From positions 1 through 64,000 of the forward strand of contig NZ_JAHLQH010000023.1 of assembly GCF_018918325.1 (NCBI RefSeq): a stretch of 64,000 nucleotides of DNA. The letters run 5' to 3'. Source of the DNA: Clostridium sp. MSJ-8 (lineage in GTDB: Bacteria > Bacillota > Clostridia > Clostridiales > Clostridiaceae). The translations under genes and the position numbers were made by a program. The notes under the pieces were generated by a model, which was given only the letters and a program-made list of their open reading frames with translations, did not search any database and was not told the DNA's origin. Positions 54,770 to 62,978 of this stretch are shown here, one piece after another (the first letter of the stretch is position 1; every line of letters begins with the position of its first letter).

Positions 54770-56020
54770 ATGAAATTATTATTAATAGGTTCAGGCGGAA
54801 GAGAACATGCAATAGCACATACGCTTGCAAAAAGCCCAAAGGTAGATAAAATATATGTAGCACCAGGTAATGGTGGAACTGCAATAGAAAATAAATGTGA
54901 AAATATAAATATAACTGATTTAGATGAATTAGCAGCATTTGCAAAGGAAAATGATATATATCTAACAGTTGTAGGTCCTGAAGATCCATTAACAAGAGGA
55001 ATAACAGATAAGTTTAAATCACAAGGACTTAGAATATTTGGACCAGATAAAGCAGGAGCTCAATTAGAAGGAAGTAAAAGTTTCTCTAAAGAATTCATGA
55101 AAAAGTATGGCGTAAAGACAGCAGAATATGCAGTATTTACAGATGCAGATGAAGCTAAGAAATATCTTGAAGATTGTGCATATCCAACTGTAATTAAGGC
55201 AGATGGATTAGCAGCTGGAAAAGGTGTTATAATATGCTTTAATAAAGAAGAAGCAATAAAAGCTATAGATGATTGTATGGTAAATGACATATTTAATGGT
55301 GCAGGCCAAAAAGTAGTAATAGAAGAATTCTTAGAAGGTGTAGAAGCATCAATATTATCTATAACAGATGGTAAAACAATAATTCCTTTTGTATCAGGTA
55401 AGGATCATAAACAAATATATGATGGCGGAAAGGGACCTAATACTGGTGGAATGGGAGTACTTGCTCCAAACCCATATGTTACAGATGATGTAATGAAGGA
55501 TTTTGAAGAAAATATTATGGCAAATACTTTAAAAGGAATTCAAGCAGAAGGTTTTGACTTTAAGGGTATAATATTCTTTGGACTTATGATAACTAAAAAA
55601 GGAACTTATTTACTTGAATATAATGTAAGAATGGGAGATCCAGAAACTCAATCAGTACTTAGCTTAATGGAAAGTGATTTATTTGAGCTTATAGAAGCTG
55701 CTATGAATGAATCATTAAGTAAGACAACAGTTAAATGGAAAGATGGAGTATGCATAAATGTTGTTCTTGCATCAAAGGGATATCCAGGAAAGTTCCAAAA
55801 AGGATATGAAATAACTATAGATGATGCAATAAAAGATAAAGTATTTATAGCAGGAGCTAAATTTGAAGATGGAGTATTAAAAACTAATGGCGGAAGAGTT
55901 TTATCAGTAATAGGTACAGGTAAGACAGTAGAAGAAGCTAGAAAAGATGCTTACAATAATATCAAATTTGTAAACTTTAAAGACAGTTATTGCAGAAATG
56001 ATATTGGATTATGTGAATAA
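54770..56020 (+). CDS. purD: Phosphoribosylamine-glycine ligase PurD
   Basis: It makes GAR from phosphoribosylamine, glycine and ATP (ATP-grasp). The N-terminal domain shows LLIGSGGREHAIAHTLAKSP and the ATP-grasp core PTVIKADGLAAGKGVIIC. VEASILSITDGK and a Pro/Gly segment GGKGPNTGGMGVLAPNP follow, then EYNVRMGDPETQSVL for metal. Length 416. It ends the pur cluster and is separated from purH by a terminator. Confidence 0.97.
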   Translation: MKLLLIGSGGREHAIAHTLAKSPKVDKIYVAPGNGGTAIENKCENINITDLDELAAFAKENDIYLTVVGPEDPLTRGITDKFKSQGLRIFGPDKAGAQLEGSKSFSKEFMKKYGVKTAEYAVFTDADEAKKYLEDCAYPTVIKADGLAAGKGVIICFNKEEAIKAIDDCMVNDIFNGAGQKVVIEEFLEGVEASILSITDGKTIIPFVSGKDHKQIYDGGKGPNTGGMGVLAPNPYVTDDVMKDFEENIMANTLKGIQAEGFDFKGIIFFGLMITKKGTYLLEYNVRMGDPETQSVLSLMESDLFELIEAAMNESLSKTTVKWKDGVCINVVLASKGYPGKFQKGYEITIDDAIKDKVFIAGAKFEDGVLKTNGGRVLSVIGTGKTVEEARKDAYNNIKFVNFKDSYCRNDIGLCE

Positions 56021-56033
56021 ATAGTGTAAAATG

Positions 56034-56070
56034 GAAATTGTTTAGGGATTTAGTACTTAAACAATTTCTT
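56034..56070 (+). terminator. Terminator after purD
   Basis: GAAATTGTTTA (56034-56044) pairs with TAAACAATTTC (56058-56068), followed by a T-rich tail. The VanZ gene's ribosome site begins about 10 bases later. Confidence 0.75.
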
Positions 56071-56088
56071 TGCATTTAGGTGGAATAT

Positions 56089-56712
56089 ATGACATTACTT
56101 TATTTGAATTTACTTATATATATGTTTTTCTTAATATATCAATTTACAACATATAAGAAGCGAGAAAGCACTATTTATATCGAAATAGCTATATCTATAC
56201 TGTTACTTGTATTAACATTTATGTTTGCGGTAACGGGCATTAGTCCACTTAGTGGATTGCAGTTAAGACAGCATGGAGTATTTAATTTAATACCATCTCA
56301 TGGGATAGGAATAATAATGAGATGTCCTAATAATATTTTTAGAATTAAGAATATATTAGGAAATATAATTATGTTTATGCCTATAGGCTTTTTATTACCT
56401 ATTATTTGGTGTAAGTATAAAAATATATACAGATGCACTATATTTGGAATGTTGTTGTCAGTATCTATAGAGATTATGCAGATGCCATTATCAAGAGGTA
56501 CGGACATTGATGATGTTATTTTAAATACTTTTGGAACAGTGTTAGGTTATGGAGTTTATGTTATTATAAGAGATAGGCATAATGATATTTTAGAATTATT
56601 TGAAGATAACAAAAGATTATACAGTCCTATAAAGCTTATATTGATGTTTTTATTATCAATAGTTGTATTAGGATTTATTATATTAATTAAGGGGATGTTT
56701 TTTTATGAATAA
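56089..56712 (+). CDS. VanZ-family membrane protein
   Basis: The 207-residue protein has five hydrophobic segments and the VanZ-like pattern NLIPSHGIGIIM, then RIKNILGNIIMFMPIGFLLP and SIEIMQMPLSRGTDIDDVIL, TFGTVLGYG. VanZ raises teicoplanin resistance in enterococci; most family members have unknown roles. The ATG at 56089 follows TTAGGTGG; an in-frame GTG at 56080 overlaps that site. It overlaps the CobW gene by 8 bases, so the two are co-translated. Confidence 0.85.
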   Translation: MTLLYLNLLIYMFFLIYQFTTYKKRESTIYIEIAISILLLVLTFMFAVTGISPLSGLQLRQHGVFNLIPSHGIGIIMRCPNNIFRIKNILGNIIMFMPIGFLLPIIWCKYKNIYRCTIFGMLLSVSIEIMQMPLSRGTDIDDVILNTFGTVLGYGVYVIIRDRHNDILELFEDNKRLYSPIKLILMFLLSIVVLGFIILIKGMFFYE

Positions 56713-57832
56713 AAAATTAGTACCAATTACATTATTAACAGGTTATTTAGGAGCAGGAAAAACTACACTTATTAATCATATACTTAATAACCAACAAGGT
56801 TATAAGGTAGCTGTAATAGTAAATGATATAGGAGAAGTTAATGTTGATGCTGATCTTATTGAAAAAGGTGGTAAAGTAGATAAAAAAGAAGAAAATTTAG
56901 TTCCTCTTTCAAATGGTTGTATATGTTGTACATTAAAAATGGATTTGATAGAACAAATAGCAGAGATTGTATCAAAGAATAAATTTGATTATATATTGAT
57001 AGAAGCTAGTGGTATATGTGAGCCAATTCCTATAGCACAAACAATAACTATGCTAGATGGTTCACAACAAGGAACTAACTTACCAGCAGTATGTAGATTA
57101 GATAATATAGTAACAGTTGTTGATGCGCTTAGAATAGCAACTGAATTTGAGAATGGGGATAGCCTTGTAGATAATGACGATATTGATGAAGAAGATATTG
57201 AAAACTTAATAATAGAACAGATAGAATTCTGTAATACTATAGTATTAAATAAGGTAGATTTAGTATCAGAAGAACAACTTAAAAAAGTAAAAGCAGTAAT
57301 TAAGAAATTACAACCAGAAGCAAAGATTATAGAAGCTAATCACTCACAAATAGATTTAAAGGAAGTTATGGATACACATGCATTTAACTTTGAAAAAGCA
57401 TGTAATTCAGCAGGATGGATTCATTATTTAGAAAATCCAGAAGAGGAAGAAGAATCAGAAACAGAAGAGTATGGAATTAATTCTTTTGTATATTATAGAA
57501 GAGCACCATTTAACAAGAAAAAGTTTGCTGAGTGGATTGATAAGTGGCCTACTAATATAATAAGATGCAAAGGAATGATGTATACATCAGATGAGTATGA
57601 TATGGCTTATGTGTTTGAACAAGCAGGAAAACAAGTATCATTCCAAGAAGCAGGACAATGGTTTGCATCAGCACCAAAAGATGAATTTGAAGAGTTAAAG
57701 AAGCAATATCCTGATATAATGGATAACTGGGATGAACAATATGGAGATAGAGAAATAAAACTTGTATTTATAGGACAACATTTAAATAAAGATGAAATAA
57801 GTAAATCTTTAGATAAGTGCTTAGAGGCGTAA
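56705..57832 (+). CDS. CobW/G3E-family GTPase (COG0523)
   Basis: This 375-residue G3E-family P-loop GTPase likely acts as a metallochaperone or in metal-enzyme maturation. It shows Walker A GYLGAGKTTLI near 13-23 and Walker B-like ILIEASGICEP. The metal-binding CxCC motif is NGCICCTLK near 69-77, with the NKVD motif further on. An acidic segment near residues 240-255 (NPEEEEESETEE) precedes the CobW C-terminal domain. No Zur-like site is obvious, so zinc, cobalt and other metals remain possible. Confidence 0.9.
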   Translation: MNKKLVPITLLTGYLGAGKTTLINHILNNQQGYKVAVIVNDIGEVNVDADLIEKGGKVDKKEENLVPLSNGCICCTLKMDLIEQIAEIVSKNKFDYILIEASGICEPIPIAQTITMLDGSQQGTNLPAVCRLDNIVTVVDALRIATEFENGDSLVDNDDIDEEDIENLIIEQIEFCNTIVLNKVDLVSEEQLKKVKAVIKKLQPEAKIIEANHSQIDLKEVMDTHAFNFEKACNSAGWIHYLENPEEEEESETEEYGINSFVYYRRAPFNKKKFAEWIDKWPTNIIRCKGMMYTSDEYDMAYVFEQAGKQVSFQEAGQWFASAPKDEFEELKKQYPDIMDNWDEQYGDREIKLVFIGQHLNKDEISKSLDKCLEA

Positions 57833-57857
57833 AATAATTTTGGGGTTTAATTAATAA

Positions 57858-57950
57858 AAAAAATTAAGTTGGCTAAATGTTGTAAATTTACAAAAGGTGT
57901 ATACTACAGCATTTTAAAAGCTAACTTAATTTTTTGCTCTTTAGGAAATT
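57858..57950. repeat. Repeat R2, copy d (central hairpin only)
   Basis: The central part of R2 is present without arms: AAATTAAGTTGGC (57861-57873) with GCTAACTTAATTT (57920-57932), and AAATGTTGTA (57875-57884) with TACAGCATTT (57905-57914, one wobble). The loop (ACAAAAGGTG) is less conserved. A- and T-runs flank it, so it also serves as a bidirectional terminator after the CobW gene. Confidence 0.65.
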
Positions 57951-58093
57951 ATATTCTCAAATTTTTAATATATGAATAAAGATTAAATAGTAAAAATAAA
58001 AGGTAAATATAATTTTAAGTAGCTAAATTATCAATAAGATTATTACGATATAATAAATGATAACGTTTACTAAAATTATAAGGAGTGATTACT

Positions 58094-58219
58094 ATGGCAA
58101 ATATAAATTGTGAAAAGATAAATGAGATATTTCAAAAGGAAATATTAGAAGTACTAAAGAAATATGATATAGAAGAATATAAACTTGAAGTAGTCACAAC
58201 AAAAGAATTAGAGAAATAA
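58094..58219 (+). CDS. Small protein of 41 residues, unknown function
   Basis: The ATG follows AAGGAGTGA and reads MANINCEKINEIFQKEILEV to VVTTKELEK, stop TAA. It is hydrophilic and probably helical. A good ribosome site supports it, but I know no family and no terminator follows. Confidence 0.5.
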   Translation: MANINCEKINEIFQKEILEVLKKYDIEEYKLEVVTTKELEK

Positions 58220-58449
58220 TATTTGTTATATTTGATGTACTATGTTTTTATTCAATATAAATAAAATTAATCTTTATCGTTAGCTGATGTGGTAATAACT
58301 TGATTTTTATATTTAAATTGGATACAATCTTAATGATGTAAATTTATAAATAGCATTTAATAAATATTTCTTTAAGGATGTCATTATTAGTTGAAATTAT
58401 TTAAAGAAATTGTTTAAGGAAGTAGAAGGTAAGAAAAGGAGATTATAAT
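58220..58449. other. Gap upstream of the FrhB-like gene
   Basis: No gene is seen. The DNA is AT-rich, with a ribosome site AAAAGGAGATT at 58434-58444 for the next gene. No confident promoter or hairpin was found. Confidence 0.4.
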
Positions 58450-59682
58450 ATGGGAATTGTTCTTTTTGATGAAAAAGAAAAATGTTGTGGATGTGGTGCA
58501 TGTTTAAATGTATGTCCTAAGAATGCAATTTCTATGAAACCCGATAAGGAGGGCTTTTTGTATCCGTTTATAGATAAAGGTAGATGTATTGAATGTGGGT
58601 TATGTAAAAAGTCTTGTAATTATCAAGAAGTGAATTATTTACAAGAACCTATTTCAGCTTATGCAGCAGTAAACAAAAATGAAGAGCAGTTATTTAAGTC
58701 GGCTTCAGGTGGCGTATTTTCAGCAATCGCAACACAATTTCTTAAGGAGGGTGGCGTTGTATATGGAGCTACATTAGAATTTAATGATGGTTATGTCAAT
58801 CCACATCATATTGAAGTTACGTCAATAGATGAACTTTATAAATTACAAGGGTCAAAATATGTTCAAAGTATGATTGATGATTGTTATAAAAAGGCCCAAA
58901 TTCATCTTGAGAATGGTAAAAAAGTTCTTTTTTCAGGAACACCATGTCAAATTGCAGGTTTATATGGTTATTTAAAAAAATATTATGAAAATTTATGGAC
59001 AATAGATGTAATTTGCCATGGAGTGCCAAATGCACAATTTTTTAATGATTTTATTAATAATGAATCTAAGAAGAAGAATGCATCTGTCATAGGCTATTGC
59101 TTTAGAGATAAAACAAAAGGTTGGGGACTAAATGGACGAATTGATTTTAAGTATCCATCAGGTAAAGTGAAAAGTTTTTATACTTTAGCACGTTTATCAT
59201 CATACTATACATTCTTTTTAAATGGCGATATATATAGAGAAAATTGCTATAGTTGTCCTTATGCAAGAAAAGAAAGAGTAAGTGATATCACTATTGGTGA
59301 TTATTGGGGGATAAGAAAAGAACAATCAGAATTATTAAATAAAGAAGAATATGATGAAAATAAAGGAATTTCTTGTGCTTTGGTAAATACAGAAAAAGGG
59401 AAGAAACTTTTCGAAGGTATGGGAAAATGGATTTGTTTAGATAAATCGTCTTATGAAAAAATTAGTCGAGGAAATGGTCAGTTGAAAAAGCCATCTGATG
59501 AATCAAAAATTAGAAATTATATTTTGAATATGTATGTTACAGAAGGTTATGAAAAACTTGATAAGTGGTATAAAAGAAAAAATAGGAAAAAACTAATTGC
59601 ATATAGAATGTATAGAATGATTCCTACAAAACTTCGTTTGAAAATCAAGTATATAGCTTTAAACTTTAAAACAAAACTTTAG
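58450..59682 (+). CDS. FrhB/FdhB-like iron-sulfur protein with N-terminal ferredoxin
   Basis: The 410-residue protein has two [4Fe-4S] motifs at the N-terminus (CCGCGACLNVCPKNAI near 13 and CIECGLCKKSCNY near 47). A coenzyme F420 hydrogenase/dehydrogenase beta-subunit domain follows: SASGGVFSAIATQFLKEGG, FSGTPCQIAGLYGYL, DVICHGVPNAQFF, CYSCPYARKERVSDITIGDY. Clostridia lack F420, so the name reflects fold only. Such proteins often occur in polysaccharide clusters beside pyruvyl transferases. None is present here, so this copy is isolated and may be displaced or transferred. Confidence 0.82.
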   Translation: MGIVLFDEKEKCCGCGACLNVCPKNAISMKPDKEGFLYPFIDKGRCIECGLCKKSCNYQEVNYLQEPISAYAAVNKNEEQLFKSASGGVFSAIATQFLKEGGVVYGATLEFNDGYVNPHHIEVTSIDELYKLQGSKYVQSMIDDCYKKAQIHLENGKKVLFSGTPCQIAGLYGYLKKYYENLWTIDVICHGVPNAQFFNDFINNESKKKNASVIGYCFRDKTKGWGLNGRIDFKYPSGKVKSFYTLARLSSYYTFFLNGDIYRENCYSCPYARKERVSDITIGDYWGIRKEQSELLNKEEYDENKGISCALVNTEKGKKLFEGMGKWICLDKSSYEKISRGNGQLKKPSDESKIRNYILNMYVTEGYEKLDKWYKRKNRKKLIAYRMYRMIPTKLRLKIKYIALNFKTKL

Positions 59683-59763
59683 AGTGGTAATATTAAGTGA
59701 ATATTACTAAGAAAACTAAAAATGTATAAATAGGCCCTAAAAAAATTCATGTAAACTGAATAA

Positions 59764-59824
59764 AACAACTTCTTCTTGGCAATAATCTAAATAACAAATT
59801 ATTACAAGAAGGAGTTGCTTTTTT
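59764..59824. terminator. Bidirectional terminator
   Basis: ACAACTTCTTCTTGGCAATA and TTATTACAAGAAGGAGTTGC form a long stem with a few mismatches, with a T-run on the plus side. It separates the convergent FrhB-like and PHP genes. Confidence 0.75.
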
Positions 59825-59828
59825 AAAA

Positions 59829-60593
59829 TTATTCTATTTCTATATTAAGTTGTTTAGCAAATTCAATAGCTTCTAACATAGCATTATCCCACATGTCCTT
59901 TGGATTATGACAATCAGAATTTACAACTACTTTTATGTTAGTTTTTGCAACTTCTTCCCAGAAAGGAGTAAAGGGATACATATATCTATAGCCATCTGGA
60001 GTATCAAATTTTCCATTTCTTATTCCATTTGCATTTATTTCTAAGGTAATATTATTTTTTACTGCAGCATTTAATATTATATCAGTTGCTTTTTTAGAAT
60101 TATCATCATAAGGTAAAAAGAATTTCATAAAGAAATCTGGATGTGCAACTATACTAAATAATTTTGTCTCCATAGCTTCTTTTATGGAATTTGCGTAATC
60201 TATAAGATAGCTAGTATTATCAATTAGATTATAAGTAACAAGGTTATTGTCTTTATAATACATATGTTGACCTAATAAAAGGTAATCTAAATTGTATTTA
60301 GTTAAAAGTTCTTCATAAAAATTCATTTCTTGAGGAAAATATTCTATTTCTACTGCTTTAAGAATTTTAATTTTTTCTTTGTATTTTTCTTTTAATTCAT
60401 CAAGTGTATTTAAGTAATCAGGAAAATCATTAAAGTTCATTTTGAAATCATGATATACGTCAGGAAAAGGACCATGATCACTTATTCCTAGGATATTTGT
60501 ATTATTCTTGATAGCTTCTATAATATACTCTTCTTCAGTACCAGTAGCATGACCACATCTATAAGTATGTGTATGATAATTTGATCGAATCAT
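59829..60593 (-). CDS. PHP-domain phosphatase (HisJ/HisK-like histidinol-phosphatase)
   Basis: This is a 254-residue PHP-fold metallophosphatase. It has NYHTHTYRCGHATG at the N-terminus (first metal motif), GISDHGPF near 37, AVEIEYFP near 80, LLLGQHMYY, FSIVAHPDFFMKF and NSDCHNP near 220, the usual ligand set. Members hydrolyse histidinol phosphate or other phosphoesters. No his genes are adjacent, so the histidine role is not assured. Confidence 0.85.
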   Translation of the reverse strand: MIRSNYHTHTYRCGHATGTEEEYIIEAIKNNTNILGISDHGPFPDVYHDFKMNFNDFPDYLNTLDELKEKYKEKIKILKAVEIEYFPQEMNFYEELLTKYNLDYLLLGQHMYYKDNNLVTYNLIDNTSYLIDYANSIKEAMETKLFSIVAHPDFFMKFFLPYDDNSKKATDIILNAAVKNNITLEINANGIRNGKFDTPDGYRYMYPFTPFWEEVAKTNIKVVVNSDCHNPKDMWDNAMLEAIEFAKQLNIEIE

Positions 60594-60755
60594 TTTTTTA
60601 CTCCTTGGTTTCTTATTTTAATATAATAGTATCATAAGTTATGTTAATTTTAAAATCTTATATAAATTTTTATAGAATGAAAAAATACCTGCTAGTAAAT
60701 GACTAAAAGCAAAGAATGTGATATATAATTATATTATAGAAAGGTGGTATAGGTT

Positions 60756-61478
60756 ATGATTAATTTTGCACATAGAGGATATAGTTCAAAATATCCTGAA
60801 AATACTATTTTAGCATTTAGCAAAGCTATAGAAATAGGAGCAGATGCAATAGAATTAGATGTCCATAAGACAAAAGATAATGTATTAGTAGTGATTCATG
60901 ATGAGAAGGTAAATAGAACACATAGAGGAAAGGGATATGTTAAAGATTATACATTAAAAGAATTACAAAGCTTAAAACACAAATCTTTAAAATATTATTT
61001 AAATAGACAAACTTATATACCGACTTTAGAAGAAGTGCTAGATATTTTTAAAAGTAATAAAATGTTAATAAATATAGAAATAAAAAATGATAAAATAAAT
61101 TATGAAGGCATAGAAAAAGATGTTATAGACATGGTGAAACAATATAACATGAAATCACGAATAATTCTTTCAAGTTTCAATCATAATGCACTTTTAAAGT
61201 GTAAGGAGATAGATAATACAATAGTAACAGGAATGTTGTATTCAAAAAACATAAAGAATATAGGAGAATATGCAAAAAAATATAAAGTAGATGCACTCCA
61301 TCCTTCGGCATTATTACTAGATGAAGAATACATAAAAGAAGCTCATAGATATAAATTAAAAGTGAATACTTATACTGTTAATGTACCAGAGATGATGAAT
61401 ATGTTAATAAAGTGGAATATAGATGGTATAATAACAGATTGTCCTCAAGAATTAAAAAAGATTACAAATAAAAAATAA
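60756..61478 (+). CDS. Glycerophosphodiester phosphodiesterase
   Basis: It hydrolyses glycerophosphodiesters to glycerol-3-phosphate and an alcohol. The 240-residue protein begins with INFAHRGYSSKYPENTILAF and has AIELDVHKTKDNVLVVIHDE, holding the catalytic His and the metal ligands. NIEIKND and a C-terminal VNTYTVNVPEMMNMLIKW then DGIITDCPQ complete the TIM barrel. No signal peptide, so it is cytoplasmic. The ATG follows AAAGGTGG. Confidence 0.93.
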   Translation: MINFAHRGYSSKYPENTILAFSKAIEIGADAIELDVHKTKDNVLVVIHDEKVNRTHRGKGYVKDYTLKELQSLKHKSLKYYLNRQTYIPTLEEVLDIFKSNKMLINIEIKNDKINYEGIEKDVIDMVKQYNMKSRIILSSFNHNALLKCKEIDNTIVTGMLYSKNIKNIGEYAKKYKVDALHPSALLLDEEYIKEAHRYKLKVNTYTVNVPEMMNMLIKWNIDGIITDCPQELKKITNKK

Positions 61479-61576
61479 ATGTAAAGATATAGTGAACGTT
61501 TTATAAAAGGTATAAATATAACTACAATGAGAGACGAATTATATTGTATAAGGCCAAAAGAATAGGAGGCAGCAAT

Positions 61577-61981
61577 ATGATAATGAAAATCTCAGTTTCA
61601 TGTAATAACTGTAGTTATGAAGAAAAATTTCTCATAGGGCAGATTAAAAATGTTTCATCTATTGAAGAAATTTATAATGAATTAGAAGAAGAAGATAAAA
61701 TTATATTAGACGACTTAGATGAAAAGAATGAGATATTATCATTTACTTATTATAATAAGTTGACTTATTGCGCAAGATGCAGAAAATTAGAGTCATCTGC
61801 TTTAGTTAATATTTTTACAAGGTCTGGGAAAATAATCACTCTAAATGGAAGATGTAAAGTTTGCAAATCAAATTTGAATATATTAAATTCTAATGAAGAT
61901 ATTTTTAAGGTTAAGTGTAATAAATGTAATAAGAATACGCTTAGTGTTGTAGAAAATATCTTAACTGTTGCAGATATTTAA
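61577..61981 (+). CDS. Four-CxxC zinc-ribbon-like protein, unknown function
   Basis: The 134-residue protein carries four CxxC pairs: CNNC near 11, CARC near 66, CKVC near 95 and CNKC near 115, consistent with two structural zinc sites. An acidic region (ELEEEDKIILDDLDEKNE) lies between the first and second pairs. I recognise no family. The ATG at 61577 is preceded by AGGAGGC seven bases away; the longer frame from 61544 is not. It could be a regulator, an RNA-binding protein or an accessory factor. Confidence 0.6.
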   Translation: MIMKISVSCNNCSYEEKFLIGQIKNVSSIEEIYNELEEEDKIILDDLDEKNEILSFTYYNKLTYCARCRKLESSALVNIFTRSGKIITLNGRCKVCKSNLNILNSNEDIFKVKCNKCNKNTLSVVENILTVADI

Positions 61982-62050
61982 GTATATCTTATATTAATAT
62001 TTAAATGGTAAACCTCAAAATAACTAAAATTTGTTATAATATATTAAAAT

Positions 62051-62076
62051 CTCACAAAGTATTTTGTGAGATTTTT
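62051..62076 (+). terminator. Intrinsic terminator
   Basis: CTCACAAA and TTTGTGAG form an 8-bp stem with loop GTAT-like, followed by TTTTTT. It ends the zinc-ribbon transcript. Confidence 0.85.
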
Positions 62077-62134
62077 TCATTATTAAATTATAATGGTAAT
62101 AATATATAGAGTAATTAATAAATGGATAGAAACT

Positions 62135-62932
62135 ATGAAAATGATTTTTGGTTTAATAGTTATACTTATTATTATTATTAGATTGTTAGGTATAAATAAG
62201 GTAAAATTATTAGTGAAATATGTTAATAATTATTATGCAGATAATAAATTATTAATACGGATAATGATTATTATTTCAGAAGTTTCAATATTTTTGAGCT
62301 TTTATAGAATTTTTGTAAGTATATATAAGGTTGTTAATATAGGGTATTTTATAGTTATAACATTAATTTTTCATTATATATTTGGATATATGCTTGTTAT
62401 TATTTCAAGATATAATGAGATAATAGGCAAATCCTTAGATAGTAATATCAGAGAAGAATTTCTAACTAGTTATTTTATTATAAGTATAAATATCTTACTA
62501 ATATTTATTGCTCCTAGGTTAGCTATAAGATATATAATTACTATATTGGTTGCTAATGTTATTTCGTATCTTATTAATATTCATATTCTATTTATGTTTA
62601 TTAAAAATCCTAAGGTAGTAAAATTATCAAAAAAAGATAATAGCACGTTTTTCCCTTATTTAATAATTGGTATTATAATTATTTTAATGATAATAGTAAA
62701 TCTCTATATATTAGTGATAGGAGCATATGTTATAGATGTAAATACCTTTTCTAACAATCCTTCTATGTTAGATTTATTGTATTATACGATAGCTTCCTTT
62801 GTAACAATAGGATTTGGGGATATAGTTCCACTTAATAATTTGGGCAAAATAATTTTTATAATAATATCATTTACTAGTGTATTAAGTATATCAATATTTA
62901 TAGGAGGAATATATTGCAATAGAAAAATATAA
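62135..62932 (+). CDS. Two-pore-helix-type potassium channel family protein
   Basis: The product has about five or six N-terminal hydrophobic helices and a C-terminal pore region: LLYYTIASFVTIGFGDIVPL near residues 212-235, with the K+ selectivity filter TIGFGD, followed by a last helix. The layout resembles voltage-gated-like or Ion_trans_2 channels with an extra membrane domain. Start choice is uncertain: 62135 has a weak GGA site, while an in-frame ATG at 62093 sits right behind a terminator with no ribosome site. No cytosolic RCK domain is present. Confidence 0.75.
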   Translation: MKMIFGLIVILIIIIRLLGINKVKLLVKYVNNYYADNKLLIRIMIIISEVSIFLSFYRIFVSIYKVVNIGYFIVITLIFHYIFGYMLVIISRYNEIIGKSLDSNIREEFLTSYFIISINILLIFIAPRLAIRYIITILVANVISYLINIHILFMFIKNPKVVKLSKKDNSTFFPYLIIGIIIILMIIVNLYILVIGAYVIDVNTFSNNPSMLDLLYYTIASFVTIGFGDIVPLNNLGKIIFIIISFTSVLSISIFIGGIYCNRKI

Positions 62933-62978
62933 CAATTAAATGTATAATATGTTATAGAAAAGAATTGGAGCGATATTG

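Noticed and set aside
56080-56088. GTG start for the VanZ gene
   Set aside because: It overlaps the ribosome site of the ATG at 56089 and gives no better N-terminus.
58450-59682. True F420-dependent hydrogenase subunit
   Set aside because: No hydrogenase large or small subunit is adjacent and clostridia are not known to make F420; only the fold is shared.
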